From Manis javanica (taxonomy: Eukaryota; Chordata; Mammalia; Pholidota; Manidae): 64,000 bases of DNA. Of this stretch, positions 36,203 to 48,069 are shown in pieces. The position numbers were made by a program, and so were the translations under genes. Position 1 is the first letter of the stretch. Each line of letters opens with the position of its first letter. Below the pieces are notes generated by a model that did not search any database, was not told the origin of the DNA, and worked only from the letters and a program-made list of their open reading frames with translations. Where the stretch lies: assembly GCF_040802235.1 (NCBI RefSeq), contig NC_133156.1, forward strand, positions 186,012,351 through 186,076,350, written 5' to 3'.

Positions 36203-36230
<28 letters not shown>
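36203..36230 (+). repeat. (GT)n microsatellite
   Basis: Uninterrupted GT/TG dinucleotide run of about 13-14 units. Confidence 0.9.
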
Positions 36231-36239
36231 CATCCCAAT

Positions 36240-37490
36240 ATTTGAACTTCTCCAGTACACTGAACTTCTTCAAGATAAGAGAGCATATAAAGAGAGTGTT
36301 TTCCTTTTGTGGCTAAGTTTTTCTATTTCCGGGCTCAACTGGGAACCTTACTGGAACAGAGATAATTGATGACAATGATGTCATCCAATTAGACCTTTCT
36401 TTTGCTATTTCAGGGACTGAGAAAGAGGTTTCCTCTAACAAAATATTAAAATGTTTCTTCTTTTTTCTTCCCTTTTTCCAACATGGGTACTTCCTTTCTT
36501 GGGATGGAATGGTCACAGCCTTCCATTACTTGACTTAGCAATTAAAGTACCAGCTCCAAGCTTCAGAAACAACCCCGGTAATACTGATCAATTCCATATA
36601 CTCCTAAGAAAATGAAGAACTGCCATGTGTCTACCATCCAAAAGGGCTTCTTGGCCTATAAATAGATCATTTAAGTGTCTTTCTGAATAAGGGATAATAT
36701 TTAGAATGCAACACTGATTCTGACCTCTTCTTTAGTTTCCATTTCTTGTTTTCTTCATCCCAGAACCAGAGACTGTTCTTGTTTCTTCTTCCCTGCTTGA
36801 TTAAAGTTCTTGAATATAACATCCTCTTTCTTCTTGAGGCATCATTCACTCTCTTGGTGGTGTACTGGATCCAGCCCCACAGCCTCCTAAGAGCAGCTCA
36901 TGTATTTCTTCCCAACCTCAGGTTCAGGGACTTCACATTGGATTCAAGGACTGCAGCCATGGTAGCTGATTTACAGATGAAATAAAGCATGCTGGCTTAT
37001 TATAGTTAAAATTATACACACACATATGGATAATTTCCATCTAGGACTTGAGCCTAAACCTCCCTAATGTCTTCCACTCCAGCCATCCTCCTGAATTTCA
37101 TTTCATTTCTGCTGCTCACTCCTAAAGCAATATTCTCATTGACTTAATCTGGAACTGATTTGTCTCTTAAATATTAGACCCAAACACCCTACCCTGCATT
37201 CAGGCCCCAATATCCTCAGCTCATTGCTCTCTTACTTTCATTTTTCCAATATTTTCAGAGCTCCAATCAATTTATTCTTCCATTTCCTCAAATGTATCAA
37301 CCTGCTTTGTTTATCCTTCTTTTTCTGATCAGCCTAGTCCCCACAACCCAACATATCAGTTATTTTTTTCCTTCTCCTTTAATCCCTTTAGTTTCCTTGT
37401 GAATCAGTCTCCAAAACTTGTGTTCTGGAGGTTGTTGAACAGAGCTGGGAAAGTTCACGTAACCGTGGAGAAGCAGAACGAAGTATTTGT
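36240..37490. other. No feature recognised
   Basis: No repeat or gene assigned. 36880-37350 is C+T-rich but without coding structure. Confidence 0.35.
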
Positions 37491-37499
37491 ATTTTGTGA

Positions 37500-37680
37500 C
37501 TCGGGTTGGCAAACATGTTCTATGAAGGGCCATGGAGCTAAATATTTTTGGCATGTTGACCATATACCATCTTGTTTTATTTTATTGTCTCCTTTTTTGT
37601 ATGATGGTTTACAAGTGTAAAATTCTTAGCTTGGGAATTTATAAAAACAGGCCATGACTAGAATTCAGAGCCAACCCCTG
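37500..37680 (+). mobile_element. Non-autonomous hAT element, copy 3
   Basis: Starts CTCGGGTTGGCAAAC and ends CCAACCCCTG, inverted ends of the same family as 12861-13046, same orientation. The body has TATGAAGGGCCATGGAGCTAAA. No good 8-bp duplication visible. Confidence 0.65.
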
Positions 37681-37689
37681 CTCTTACCT

Positions 37690-39885
37690 CAGACTGACCC
37701 ACAGCAATGGTTGGCAATTCTTGTCAAGAACCTCCATACGCTTCATTCTCCACAGCAGCTTCTCTTAATTTTGTCTGTCAGAAGGTTCCTACACTATCTC
37801 CCCCTGGTTCAGCTTCCTAGCACATTATACCATACTATTCACGACCTGGCCTCTGCTGTTTTTTCATCATTTTCTCTCATGCCTCTATGGCTGCTGCCAT
37901 ATTAAAGTATTCAAGACCATTCCCATTCTTAAAGACCACCATGAACCCCCAAGTTTCAAAATACCACCATAGCATGCAATGTTCCCCCATAAAAATATGG
38001 TGAAGTATCCCTGGAAATATAAACAGCCCCACAATCCCTCATGGAGAATACTGCATGAGAGAGCATCATTGGTACACTTACCGGCAGGGATATTCTCAAA
38101 TTCCCCAGCCTTCTGGATACAGTCATACCTCAGCCACATTATAGCCATGTCACCTTCGTGGTTGTTTGGAAGTGGTAAAATTGTGAAGATAGAGCTCCTG
38201 AGTGCCGGAGAATTTCTGTATTAACTGTTCTGGAAAAGCTCTTTTCACTTTCTGTCACTTCATACTTTGCAATAATGTTCCCACTGCCTCGAAGGCTCTT
38301 CATCACCCTCACCCCTGTCTTTACCTGGGTAAGCCCTACTGAGATTATTAGATAAATGTATACAAGTATTAACACGTTAACATGCATATCCTGGAATTAT
38401 TTTTGAGAAATTTGTGTCTATTTAAACTTCCACTAACAGTGTGTGAAAGCATCTTCCCAGACAAATGGAAGACAGATATATTTTTAATACTGTGTTTCAA
38501 AATAATGTTAATTGAGTTGTTTCAGAAGAATGTTTAAACTATATAATTGCATGCATGTACAACCCCTATATTCTGTGAATGCTTGATATAGTATGATTAC
38601 AGTACTAATAAATCCCATAATTATTTACCTTATTTTATTCTATGGAATTATTTCAGCACTTGGAAAAAAAATCATCATAGGCTTGTTGTAAAATTGGCTT
38701 TCTTAGCCATGAGTGACACCTGGAACTGTAGATGTTTAAGTGATTACTTCTTGGGATGTGTTCATCTGAGTGCAAATGAGTTTGGCGCTGAACAGATTTT
38801 AACAGGCGTTTGACAGCTTGGATGACTGACACATTGTCATCTTCATAACACACCTAAATGAAGAGTGCCTAAAATCACAAATAGGTTGAGTGTAGTTAAA
38901 GATCTGAGACCTTGTCCAACTTGGTTAATCTTTTAAATCTTTGCAGCAGAAATATGCCAACTTCAATTAAAAATTACAGTCCCTGATGTAAAACACAATT
39001 ATCTTCAGATATATTTTTATTTTAATATTACACATTCATGCTCAAAGGTGTCTTTGTAAGACTTGTGTGTAGTGTGGAGTTGATAGCTGATGGGATTGGA
39101 AACCTCCTTGGGAAATGAAAGGTAATTTTGGTATACCAATCAGCATTTTCTTTCTCTGACCTCTTTGATTTCTTTATGCTCTAGGGCTACAAAATTTGGG
39201 GAATTTTTATTGATGAGGAACAAAATCCATTTTTGTTATATCATATGTTGATGATAGACATTAATAAAGCACTGCAAAGGGACCCTGAGAGAGTCAGTGA
39301 TTCATATCCCATAAAACACTCTTTTCTGGATGGGCTGGGATATAATAAAGAGGGACTGTGGATCATAGTGAGTGTGTGTGTTTTAGTTAATGTCCTCAAG
39401 TTAATGAAATGCAAAAAGAGAAAAGAGGACACTTAAAAGATATGCCTCAATCTTTTTTTCTTTTTTTGATTAGTTTGGTTTTCAAAATTTCTATCACATT
39501 GCAAAATATTCACTAGATGTTTTCATTCCTCGCACAGTAGGTCATCAGCATATATTGAGTACTTACTTTAAATTTCTCCCTAATTTTTTTTTCCCCTAGA
39601 GAGGGAACGTCAGAATCATGATCAGTTAAAAAACTGAGCAGGGATATGATATATGCAAGATAAAAAGAGAAATCAGTGGGGTAGGAGAATCAGGAGAGAT
39701 TTCTGTCCTGAGACTCAGTCTGGAAGTGTCAGCATGATGGTAATAGGGAGTTGGTTTAGAGGACTGGAATAGAGAAAGTAATGCTCTATTTTGTTTTGTG
39801 TGAGTTACTGATAGTTCTGGCATTAGTACCTGGAGGAAGTTTCTTATTGTAAAGCTTTGAATACAAGAACTGCAAGAGACCATGG
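37690..39885. other. Unassigned, partly single-copy-looking
   Basis: 37740-37905 has some L2-like wording (the CCTGGCCTCTGCTG segment), too weak to call. 38680-38870 is mixed-composition, non-repetitive sequence. No convincing exon or RNA gene. Confidence 0.35.
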
Positions 39886-39889
39886 TGAG

Positions 39890-40010
39890 TTTTTAATTCC
39901 CTTGTTCATTTTTCTGGACAAGGAAATTGAAATTCAGAGACTTGTCTAAGGTCCCACAATGAGATGGAGTTAAAACAGAGACTAGAGGCAGATTTTTGTG
40001 TTTTCACTTC
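39890..40010 (-). mobile_element. MIR, antisense
   Basis: GGACAAGGAAATTGAAATTC, AGAGACTTGTCTAAGGTCCC and ACAATGAGATGGAGTTA are the reverse-complement MIR core. Confidence 0.6.
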
Positions 40011-40184
40011 TCTTTGATGTGATCTCTCTTTGATGATTCATAAAATATGTCCACTTGGAAGTTTGAAACACCTGTGACTGATGTTTCTTAAAACAAACAA
40101 GCTACAATTTACACATTCAAATGAGTTTTATCCTTTCCTAGAATCATGCTAAAAAATTATACATCATTTCCAAAACTGATTTAT

Positions 40185-40345
40185 GATCTGGGTAGCCTTG
40201 GGCAATTTTCTTACTCTTTCTAAGCTTTCACTTTCTTATCTGTAAGATGAAGATTATATTGACCTTGCAAGGTTGTTATAAGGTTAAGAGAGAATGTATA
40301 CAAGCACTACAGGTACTAAAGAGATAGTGGCTAGTGATAAAAATG
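40185..40345 (+). mobile_element. MIR SINE
   Basis: CTGGGTAGCCTTGGGCAA, TTTCTTATCTGTAAGATGAAG and GGTTGTTATAAGGTTAAG are MIR core and tail in sense orientation. Confidence 0.65.
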
Positions 40346-40658
40346 AATGAATGAGCAAACAAAACATAACTAATAGTGATATATACTGCTGTTTAGTACT
40401 TTACATGAAATATCTCATTTGATCACTTAGACTACTTTTATGAAGATTGCCATTTAAAAATATAATGTATTTTTTATTTTTACATTTGAGTAATCAGAAG
40501 AGCCATTTTTCTGCCCATGAGCTGCTATTTCCCTAATACAAGAGCCCCCTTCATGGTTTTCACATAGGTATTGCTGGACCACTACAAGCCATGCTTCTGA
40601 CCACCACAGGCCATGCTTCTAATCATGACAATTTGTATTATTTTATCTGGAGGTATAT

Positions 40659-41165
40659 TGTATTCCTGTTTCTCTTGTAACAAATTACCACAAAATAAGT
40701 GGTTTAAACTAACACCAATTTATTATCTTCTAGTTCTGGAGTCCAGAAATCTCACACCAGTCTCACTGTGCTGAAACCAAAGGGTCAGCAGTGCTGCATT
40801 CCCTTTGGAGGATCTAGAGGGGAATCTGTTTCCCAGCCTTTTCCAGCTTCTGGAGGCTGCTTGTGCTCCTGGGCTCTTTGCCCCACCTCTCTGTCTTCAA
40901 AGCTGATAACATTAGGCAAACCTGTCTCCCTTTGCTGTCTCTTTGGTTCTTTCTCTTCTATCTCCTTTTCCAACTTATAGGAACCCTTGAGGTTGCACTG
41001 GGCTCATCCTGATAATCCAGAATAATCTCTTTATTTTAAGATCAGCAATTAACAACCTTAATTATTAACTATCTGCAACCTTAATTTCCCCTTGCCATAT
41101 AACATAAGATAGTCACAGGTTCTGGGGATGAAGGTGTGGACATCTTTGGGGGAGCCTATTTTGGA
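40659..41165 (+). repeat. Ancient interspersed repeat, near full length (family unassigned)
   Basis: Begins with TTGTAACAAATTACCACAAAA, then TAAGTGGTTTAAACTAAC, TCTAGTTCTGGAGTCCAG, TTTTCCAGCTTCTGGAGGC, GATAATCCAGAATAATC, and ends CACAGGTTCTGGGG...GACATCTTTGGGGG. This is a common old mammalian repeat, related in its opening phrase to the one at 24143-24587. The ORFs of 60-70 codons inside are chance. Confidence 0.6.
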
Positions 41166-41240
41166 GCATATAAGAGGGAGTACAAACTGTTGGCTAGGAA
41201 TTGACTCATCTCACTTTACTATATCTATGTTCTCCACAGG

Positions 41241-41303
41241 AGGAATCTGATAGCAGATATAGAATAGATATAGATAGTGGATATAGAAAGAGGAATCTGA
41301 TAG
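41241..41303 (+). repeat. GATA-type minisatellite-like patch with direct repeats
   Basis: The 13-mer AGGAATCTGATAG occurs at 41241-41253 and 41291-41303, separated by ATAGATATAGATAGTGG-like sequence. Confidence 0.85.
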
Positions 41304-41559
41304 TGACATATCCTTCACCAGCCTTGTTTTGTCATAAGTGTTACCTTGCAAAGATGAGATTTCTTTTTACCAGCAAAATAGTTTGTTTTATATAGAATTT
41401 ATGTGGAGCAACTTCATTAAGTTGTGTTAATATTATAATCACTATATATCTCAACGATGTACCCTTGAAGAGATAGTAGGGTAAGGAAAAGGTATTCCTG
41501 TGGGGGAAAGCATAGAAACTGAGTGTCAGTCATGGCTTTACTCTGTGTGCCCTGATCCC

Positions 41560-41800
41560 CAGTGCTGTGGCTAGGAGCACTGCATGGAGGTGGATGAACC
41601 TGGGTTTGAGTACCAATGTTAGCCAAGTGACCTTGGGGAGGGTATTTAAATTGTGTAAGATGACATTGTATATAAAGTAAAAATGTTAGTGCTTATTTAT
41701 AAGCGTTGTTGATGCTAAATGAAATAATGCATGCAAAGTGTTTAACATAGTATCTAACTCACAGTGAGGACTCCATTGATGTGAATGGCTGTTATTTTAA
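41560..41800 (+). mobile_element. MIR SINE
   Basis: ATGAACCTGGGTTTGAGTACC, AAGTGACCTTGGGGAGG, GAAATAATGCATGCAAAG and AACATAGTATCTAACTCAC are MIR landmarks in sense orientation. Confidence 0.65.
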
Positions 41801-41887
41801 TCTCTCTGAAGTTCAGTTCCCTTTCTGCAAGAAAGTGTTGGACCAGATGTTAAGATTTATCCATTTCTAACAGTCTATGATTCTAGA

Positions 41888-41934
41888 TATGGTTCTCCCT
41901 GTATAAAAGATTTAAATATACAAGGAGAACCATA
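41888..41934. repeat. Short near-perfect inverted repeat (18-bp arms)
   Basis: Arms TATGGTTCTCCCTGTATA (41888-41905) and TATACAAGGAGAACCATA (41917-41934) are complementary at 17 of 18 positions. The exception is a C/T difference, which would be a G-U or C-A pair in RNA depending on strand. The loop is 11 nt (AAAGATTTAAA). The pairing stops sharply outside the arms. Function unknown. Confidence 0.9.
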
Positions 41935-42059
41935 CACAGTGAGTTGTATTGATTTTAATTAGGAATTAAATATCTCTGCTCTAAAGGTTACACATCCATT
42001 TATATTTTTTATTTTTATGTTTGTTTGAATTGGATCAGATAAGGTATATATTTTTATTT

Positions 42060-43165
42060 TAGGGTTCAAACTTAATGGCATGTTTGGCTATAATATTCTT
42101 TTTGATTAAGAAAAAGAGCTCTGCTATTTCTGTAGCTATGTCCTTTTCCCCTACTTTGAATATCACCTGTTTTTTCTCTGTTTTCTTTAGTATTTTGGCT
42201 AGTAGTTTATCTAGTAAGTATTTTTCAAACCAACTTCTGCTTTTGTTGATTCTCTTTAGTTTTGTTTTTGTTTTTAAACACATGAAACTCTGCTTTTATT
42301 TTTATTTTATTTCTTTTACTCTCTTCTTGTCATTCTTCTAATTTCTTGAGTTGTATAGTTTACTTATTAATTTCCACTCTTTTTCTAGAAAATATATACA
42401 GTTGAGAATATAAATTTTCTTCTGAGTATTGCTTTAACTGTATCTCACAAGTTTTGTCATGTAGAGTCTTCATGATTGTTTAATTATAAATATTTTGCAA
42501 CTACCATTGTAAAAATTAGAATTCATAAATTATTTAGATGGTGTATTTTTTATTTTCAAATATATAGTGTTATCTTTTTGTCTTTGACTAATCTTATTGC
42601 ATTTATTCAGAGATTGTGGTCTGAATTACAGAGGTTATTTGATATTTGTTGAAATTTGCTTTGTTTTCTGGTAGATGGTCAAACTATAAATTTTCCATAT
42701 GGGCTTGAGAAAAGTAAATGTTCTTTACTTGTGGGTATGGTTTTGTATGTAAAATCTGATACAAGACATATTGAACACTTAGTAAGAAAAGGTTATTAGA
42801 TTCTCTCACTATGAATATGGCACTACCAGTTTATTCTTGCATTTCAGTTGATTTTTCCTTTATATATCTTGAGGCTTTGTTAGCTATATATGTTTGACAT
42901 TTTTATATCTTCTTGGTAAATTGTTAAATTCTTAACATTTTCAAAAGAGAATGAATTTCTATATTGTACATTTTGATCCTCTTTTGCATTTTGTCTGCTA
43001 TTAATATAGTGATTAAGGTTTTTTTGGGGAAGGGGATGTATTTTTTTACTCCCTTTATTTTCAACTTTATTTTGTCTTTGTATTTTGGCATCCCTCTTTT
43101 AAATTCATATAGGTAAATGTCTTTGTTTATTCAAACTGAGTTTGTAACCAATTTGTTTTTTTCCT
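42060..43165 (-). mobile_element. Antisense L1 ORF2 fragment
   Basis: GGCTAGTAGTTTATCTAG, GTATTGCTTTAACTGTATCTC, GATGGTCAAACTATAAATTTTCC and GGCTTGAGAAAAGTAAATG are reverse-complement L1 ORF2 phrases. The element seems to resume at 44271-44369, so the block 43166-44270 was inserted into it. Confidence 0.65.
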
Positions 43166-43179
43166 TCACTGAAATTTAT

Positions 43180-43349
43180 TTTTTAAATTGAGATATAATT
43201 GACATATAAAGTACTAGTTTCAGGTGTAAAAATAATCATTTAATATTTGTATATATTTCAAAATGATAACTGCACTAAATCTAGTTAATATCAATCACCA
43301 CACAGTTACACATTTTTTTTTCCTTGTGATGAGAACTTTTAAGATCAAT
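43180..43349 (-). mobile_element. Second antisense L1 3' end, right of insertion 1
   Basis: AATTGAGATATAATTGACAT and TGATGAGAACTTTTAAGATC belong to an L1M 3' UTR in antisense. The text continues at 43936 after the LTR. Confidence 0.7.
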
Positions 43350-43935
43350 TGTCAGTGATGCTGGGGTTCTTGTTTGTGGAGTTGAAGAATGAACTTAGCA
43401 AACACCCAAGGTAGGAGAGCCAGGGAGAGGCTTTTATTCAAAGGTACAGTGAGAGGACAGAGCTCCTGGCTCACGCCAGGAGGGAACAAGAGAGCCCGTG
43501 ATGGTATGTTGTCTAGGTGATTTATAGTTGGTTGAGGATTTTCAGGAATGTGGCTAAGGGCTAGGGGTGCAGACTTGTACCACCTGCCCTGCCCCCAAGG
43601 TGGGCTGTTTGCTAGGGCTGTTTATAGTTGAGATACAGTGAAGTCACGGATTATGCTGAGATACCCTCTTTTATTTATGGAGCATTCAAACATTCCAGGC
43701 CAAGTTGCTCCTGGCCTTTTGAGCTTTAACTGATCTCACTGAAGATGTCTATATTCCTAGTCTGGTATCTTTACCCTAGAGAATTAGTGTGACCTTGACT
43801 TTGCATAATGCTTAACACAGAGTTTTGATAGGGACTTCTTTGAACATTGTTACATTGTTCTATCTTTAATTATCTTGCTTTGCTTTTTCCAGAGGCCTTC
43901 ACCCTACTCTGACTACACCCATGGTCCCTGTCTCA
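43350..43935 (-). mobile_element. ERV1-type solo LTR
   Basis: In minus orientation it runs from TGAGACAGGGACC to CATCACTGACA, 586 bp. It has CATAAATAAAAG and, later, GAATAAAAGCCTCTCCC as TATA/poly(A)-type signals, and a CCTTGGGTGTTTGC stretch near the end, the general look of gammaretrovirus-like LTRs. It cleanly interrupts the L1 text (AAGATC / TTAGCAAC). The 4-bp duplication is not intact. Confidence 0.7.
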
Positions 43936-44270
43936 TTAGCAACTTTCAAAAATATAATAAAATATTATTAACTGTGGTCACCACATTGTACATTACGTTC
44001 CCAGGATTTATTTATTTTATAACTGGAAGTTTGTACCTTTTGACCCCCCACTCCCACCCCACTCAGTTTGTCCATTCCCCTACCTGCCACCCCTGGCAAC
44101 TACCAGTCTGTTTTCTGTATCTATGAGTTCAGGTATTTTAGATCCCACATATAATTGAGATCACACAGGATTTGTCCATCTCTGTCCTCAGGGTGCATCC
44201 ATATTGTTTCAAGTGGCAGGATTTCCTTCTCTTTATGGGTAACTAATATTCCACTGTATATGAAAATCTC
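43936..44270 (-). mobile_element. Second antisense L1 3' end, continuation
   Basis: AACTGGAAGTTTGTACCTTTTG, CCAGTCTGTTTTCTGTATC and CACATATAATTGAGATCAC continue the antisense L1M 3' UTR into the ORF2 C-terminus (GTGCATCCATATTGTTTC). Confidence 0.75.
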
Positions 44271-44369
44271 CTTAACTGGAGAATTTAGCTCTTTTTGTAT
44301 ATACTTTTATTAGTGGTCTTTGGGGGTTTATTTCTTCCATATTATCTTTTCTTGCTTCCCTCTTCAAGA
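44271..44369 (-). mobile_element. Resumed first antisense L1
   Basis: TTAACTGGAGAATTTAGCTC fits the ORF2 text expected to follow 43165 in the older antisense L1. Short, so assignment is tentative. Confidence 0.4.
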
Positions 44370-44374
44370 GTTAG
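44370..44374. repeat. Target-site duplication, left (GTTAG)
   Basis: GTTAG immediately left of the provirus, identical to 50031-50035. Confidence 0.9.
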
Positions 44375-44700
44375 TGTAACTCTGGGGGGGAAATCTGTCT
44401 CCCAGCCTAGGGCAAATTACCTTTGAAACCAAAATCAGCCAAAGGGAGAAATAAAGTGGGAGAAACCCACTTATTGCTTACAAGCAGTCATCCACTTCGG
44501 CTCACCTGTGTTTCTCACAACCTGGTTGCAAAAGGGACCACACCCAACCTCTCTAGTCCAAATATGCCCTTGATCCCACTTGTAATTACCTGTTGTTATG
44601 GAGATAGACTACCTCTCTCTACCCCTTGGAAACAGCTATTGATGTGCAGGTGCACTAAAGCCAGATGAGAAATTCTGAAAATATTGCAATTTTGCCCACA
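44375..44700 (-). mobile_element. ERV-L 3' LTR
   Basis: In element orientation TGTGGGCAAAATTGC to CAGAGTTACA. It is about 45 bp longer than the 5' LTR because of a segment at about 44605-44655 absent from the other copy. Confidence 0.85.
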
Positions 44701-44715
44701 GCTCACCCCTCCAGA
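44701..44715 (-). other. Polypurine tract of ERV-L provirus
   Basis: In element orientation CTGGAGGGGTGAGC lies directly before the 3' LTR, the position and composition of a plus-strand primer. Confidence 0.6.
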
Positions 44716-45394
44716 AATATTGCCTCACAATCTACTTGCTCCCCATCTTCTGCAATGGCCTCTGTGGGAGAAAGCTGGAGCACTGTAACCAGACTAATAA
44801 CATACCATAACAACAGCAATAAAATCATGATAATCCTCAAGCTGGAGGATTCAGCTAGGTTCCAAGTCCTATGCAGGTTAAGTCCATAGTTCACCCATTC
44901 CCCAGGAGGTCAGTAGCTGGACGTAGGGAATTCAGGGCAATCATTGTGCAGCAGCTGCAGCCAGGGGCAGGTCCAGGTCACATTGACTATAGAAGAAAGT
45001 AACTTTGAGGGCAATAACATATATGTTTAAATGACACCAGCATAGGCAAATCTTGTCTGTCAGGTAGGATACATGCCAGAGGGTGGTCCTATGATAGAAC
45101 AGTGGCAGGAATGGGATCTCGTCCTGGTCTAGCATATCAGACTTTCACCCCCCTACCTGTGGGAGTTACAGATGGGTCAATGTATAGGGCTATGGGAAGT
45201 ACGTGCACTGGCCATAAAGATAAAACAAAACTTCCCTATAAGATGCTCTTACCACCTGGATGTTTTGGCTATATTACCATGATCTTTGGGGGTCACTCTG
45301 CTGTTACTCCAGGAACACACACGAGGCCAGCTTCCAGGCCTTTTCCCCAAGGTATCAGAAGAGTCAGCCATTGCTGGTCCATGTGTTAAAATGT
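44716..45394 (-). pseudogene. ERV-L pol 3' end, decayed
   Basis: Sequence between the integrase tail and the polypurine tract. No continuous frame on the minus strand. ERV-L elements can carry a dUTPase domain here, but I cannot recognise its motifs in this copy. Plus-strand ORFs at 44423-45389 are by-products. Confidence 0.4.
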
Positions 45395-46303
45395 CTAGGG
45401 CCACGTCCACTCAGCAGAGTCTCCAGGGTTTAATGCAGTTGGGGCTGGCAGGAGGATGTTGCTCTGCTGCCCATATCCTGGCTTCAATAATTCCTCTTTG
45501 GTTTGCACATACTCTTGTGTAGAAGAGGTAGCAATGTGTGTTAGCCTGTCCACAGGGCTCAAATCTCCTTTTTGGGGTTTCTCATTCAAATGCCATAGTA
45601 CTGTCCATAAGTGAAATGACCAGCTCCAGAAGACTATTAACATCTGATTTCAGGCCATATTTCAACAAACCATTGTACCTCTCTATCATGCCTGCCCTGG
45701 TAGGGTTATATGGTACATGAAACTTCCACTTTATTCCTAATTGCTGGACCCATTCTTGCAACACATGTCCAGTAAAGTGGGTGACTTGATTGCTCTCAAT
45801 TACCTGTGGCTGGCCATATGCTGCAAAAAGACACTCTAGGTCCCTTTTGGTTGCTTGCTGATCTGCATGATGTACAGGAAAAGAAACCAACATTCCAGTA
45901 GCTGTGTCTGCAACACAAGTCATTGCATACGATATCCTTCTGATATGGGCAGAGGCCCAATACAGTCTATCTGCCACCTGACAAGGGTTATCTGCCCCTT
46001 TACTATTGTCCCATGTTGCTGCAGGACTTGGTGTAAGTCCCTCTTAGAGCACAGAAGGCACTCCTTCCGGGCTCTGCTGACTTCTTCAAAGGTCAGCGGC
46101 AAACTCCACTGATGGGCTTCAGCCCACATTGTCTTGTGTCCCACTTGCAACAAACACTGCATCAATAAACGCTTAGGATGGAAAGCCTTAGGATGTAACC
46201 ATTGGGCTGCATCAGAGGTAGGCTTTCTTTCTAGCCAATGCACCTGGGCCAGTGCATCTGCTTCATCATTCCCTGGGGATGCCAAAGGCAAATGGCCAGT
46301 CAC
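45395..46303 (-). pseudogene. ERV-L integrase remnant
   Basis: Three overlapping frames (45920-46303, 45582-45977 and 45395-45643) give the integrase in order. First comes an N-terminal zinc-binding H-H-C-C pattern (GHKT, AHQW, CLLC), then the core with a first aspartate (WQID), a second position where N replaces the expected acid (ESNQ), and the glutamate in MIERYNG, then the C-terminal end. Frameshifts lie near 45930-45970 and 45600-45640. The enzyme would be non-functional. The first frame also includes the RNase H end (GNDEADALA). Confidence 0.85.
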
Positions 46304-47371
46304 CTGATATACGGTAACTCTCTTAGTCTGATGAGAGGCCCATAGTTCTTGCCATAACTCTTGCCCTCAAAGAGGCTGGTGACCAACCATCCAGTTGGCA
46401 TGGTACCATGTCAGTAGCAACAGGGTCAAGCCCCAATAGACGGCCCGGTTGTCAGTGCACACAACTATAGGGGAGGGCTCCTGGGTAATCATGAGCCACA
46501 CTGACCACAACTCAGCCCATTGACTGCTCTTCCCCTCCCCATCCTCCATCCATATTGTCTCAGTTCTTAGAATGGAAAGCCACAGCCCTTCACTTTGGGC
46601 ACTGCCCACAACTGGAGCCATTTGTATACCAAGCATCTTCAGGTAGGTATAAGGGTGTTTCCATCCTAATAAGCACTCTTGGGTACCAATGGCTCAAAAA
46701 CAAGTTCCTCCTGCTTTCCACTGGTGTACATTACTGGCCCCAGTAAGTGTTTGAGTTCTCCACTTAAGGGGCTAGTAGAGAGGGTGCTATGCTGCTGTAA
46801 ATATGAACCCCATTTGACTAGTGTAGGCAACTGTGCCACACCACTCCATGGCCTTTGGGTCTAGTCTTGTACCTACCCCGTGATGGGGTAGGTGGTTGTT
46901 ACCTTGTTCAGAGCTGTTCTGGTTATGGGCTGTGTAGCCAGCAAGGTGTGGTACACAGCAGCCAGTTGCTTCTCTAACAAGGTGTACCATACCTCTGCTC
47001 CTTCAACCACAGTTGCAACTGAAATCCAATAGGTTTGTGTGTACATTCAAGCTGCTGCCAAAGGCCCCATCCATAACCATCTTCCATTACATGAACATCT
47101 AGCTCACAGGGCCTTGATGAGTCCATTACACTGAATGCCTGTACAGACCTGACTGCTTGCTTAGCAGCAGTAAAAGCTATTGAACATGTTTCATCCCAGT
47201 CCTATCTGATGTCCTTACATACCAACTGGTATAAGGGCTTCAGAATTTGTGCCAAGTGTGGCATAAGCACTCCGCAGTATCCCCAAAGACCCAAGAAGCA
47301 ATACTGCCACAGTGGCAGGGGTAGGGAAAGCCTGGACCTTGTCTATTACTGCTTCTGGAATACCTTTAGTT
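46304..47371 (-). pseudogene. ERV-L connection and RNase H remnant
   Basis: 46367-46636 carries RNase H landmarks: SSQWAEL with the catalytic-type glutamate and VVCTDNRAVYWG with the aspartate. 46787-46990 and 47215-47409 hold connection-domain sequence in different frames. Several stops and frameshifts separate them. Confidence 0.75.
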
Positions 47372-47985
47372 TTACTTGACCAGACAACCCCCAAGAACAT
47401 TACTGCCAAACCAAGTCACTGAACCTTGGTGCTGTTCACAGCCTTCTTGCAGCAGTCTAGGAACTTCCCCTTCTAAATCTGCAAGAGAATCAGATATGAG
47501 CACAATATGATCATTGTAGTGATACAGCTTCACTGTTTTTGGTTTCTTCCGTGTGGCCAAGTCCTGGGCTACAAGTCCATGACAGATGGTGGGACTGTGG
47601 AGGTATCCCATGGAAGGACAGTGAATGTCCACTGCCAGACTTCCCACCTGAAGATAAACTGTTCCTGACTTACTTGTGCCAGGTCAATATGGAAGACAGC
47701 ATTGGCAAGGTCCACCACGTATTGATATGTCCATAGTTCATGACTGAGGGTATCCATAAGGGCTTCTATAGAGAGGACAGCAGCATGCAAAGGGAGTGTG
47801 ACTGTTCAGTTCCCTGTAATCCACGGTCATATGCCTGGAGCTGTCTGGCTTTTTCACTGGCCACACTGGGAAATTAAAAGGACTATGAGTGGGCTTTATG
47901 ATGCCCACCTTCTCCAACTCCTGTAGAGTTTCTCCAATTTCCTTGTGCCCCCCAGGCAATTTATACTGTTTAGTATTTGTCACCC
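47372..47985 (-). pseudogene. ERV-L reverse transcriptase remnant
   Basis: Frames 47738-47983, 47569-47790 and 47372-47647 successively cover the finger and palm domains: LPGGHKEIGE and VDYRELN first, then YVVDLANAVF with the first catalytic aspartate, then the YxDD box at 47507-47518, which reads Y-N-D-H so that the second aspartate is lost. Two frame changes separate the pieces. The RT is dead. Confidence 0.9.
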
Positions 47986-48069
47986 ACTGAGGAACAGGCA
48001 GAACTTCAGGTGGGTGCCTAGCATGTCCCCTTCTGAACTGCTTTTACTACACATACCCTCAGTCTAAAC

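Noticed and set aside
36203..36230. Microsatellites as regulatory or CRISPR-like arrays
   Set aside because: Simple dinucleotide runs; no spacer-repeat structure. CRISPR is not expected in vertebrate DNA.
45102..45720. Plus-strand ORFs inside the ERV-L provirus
   Set aside because: They are antisense to the minus-strand pol remnant.
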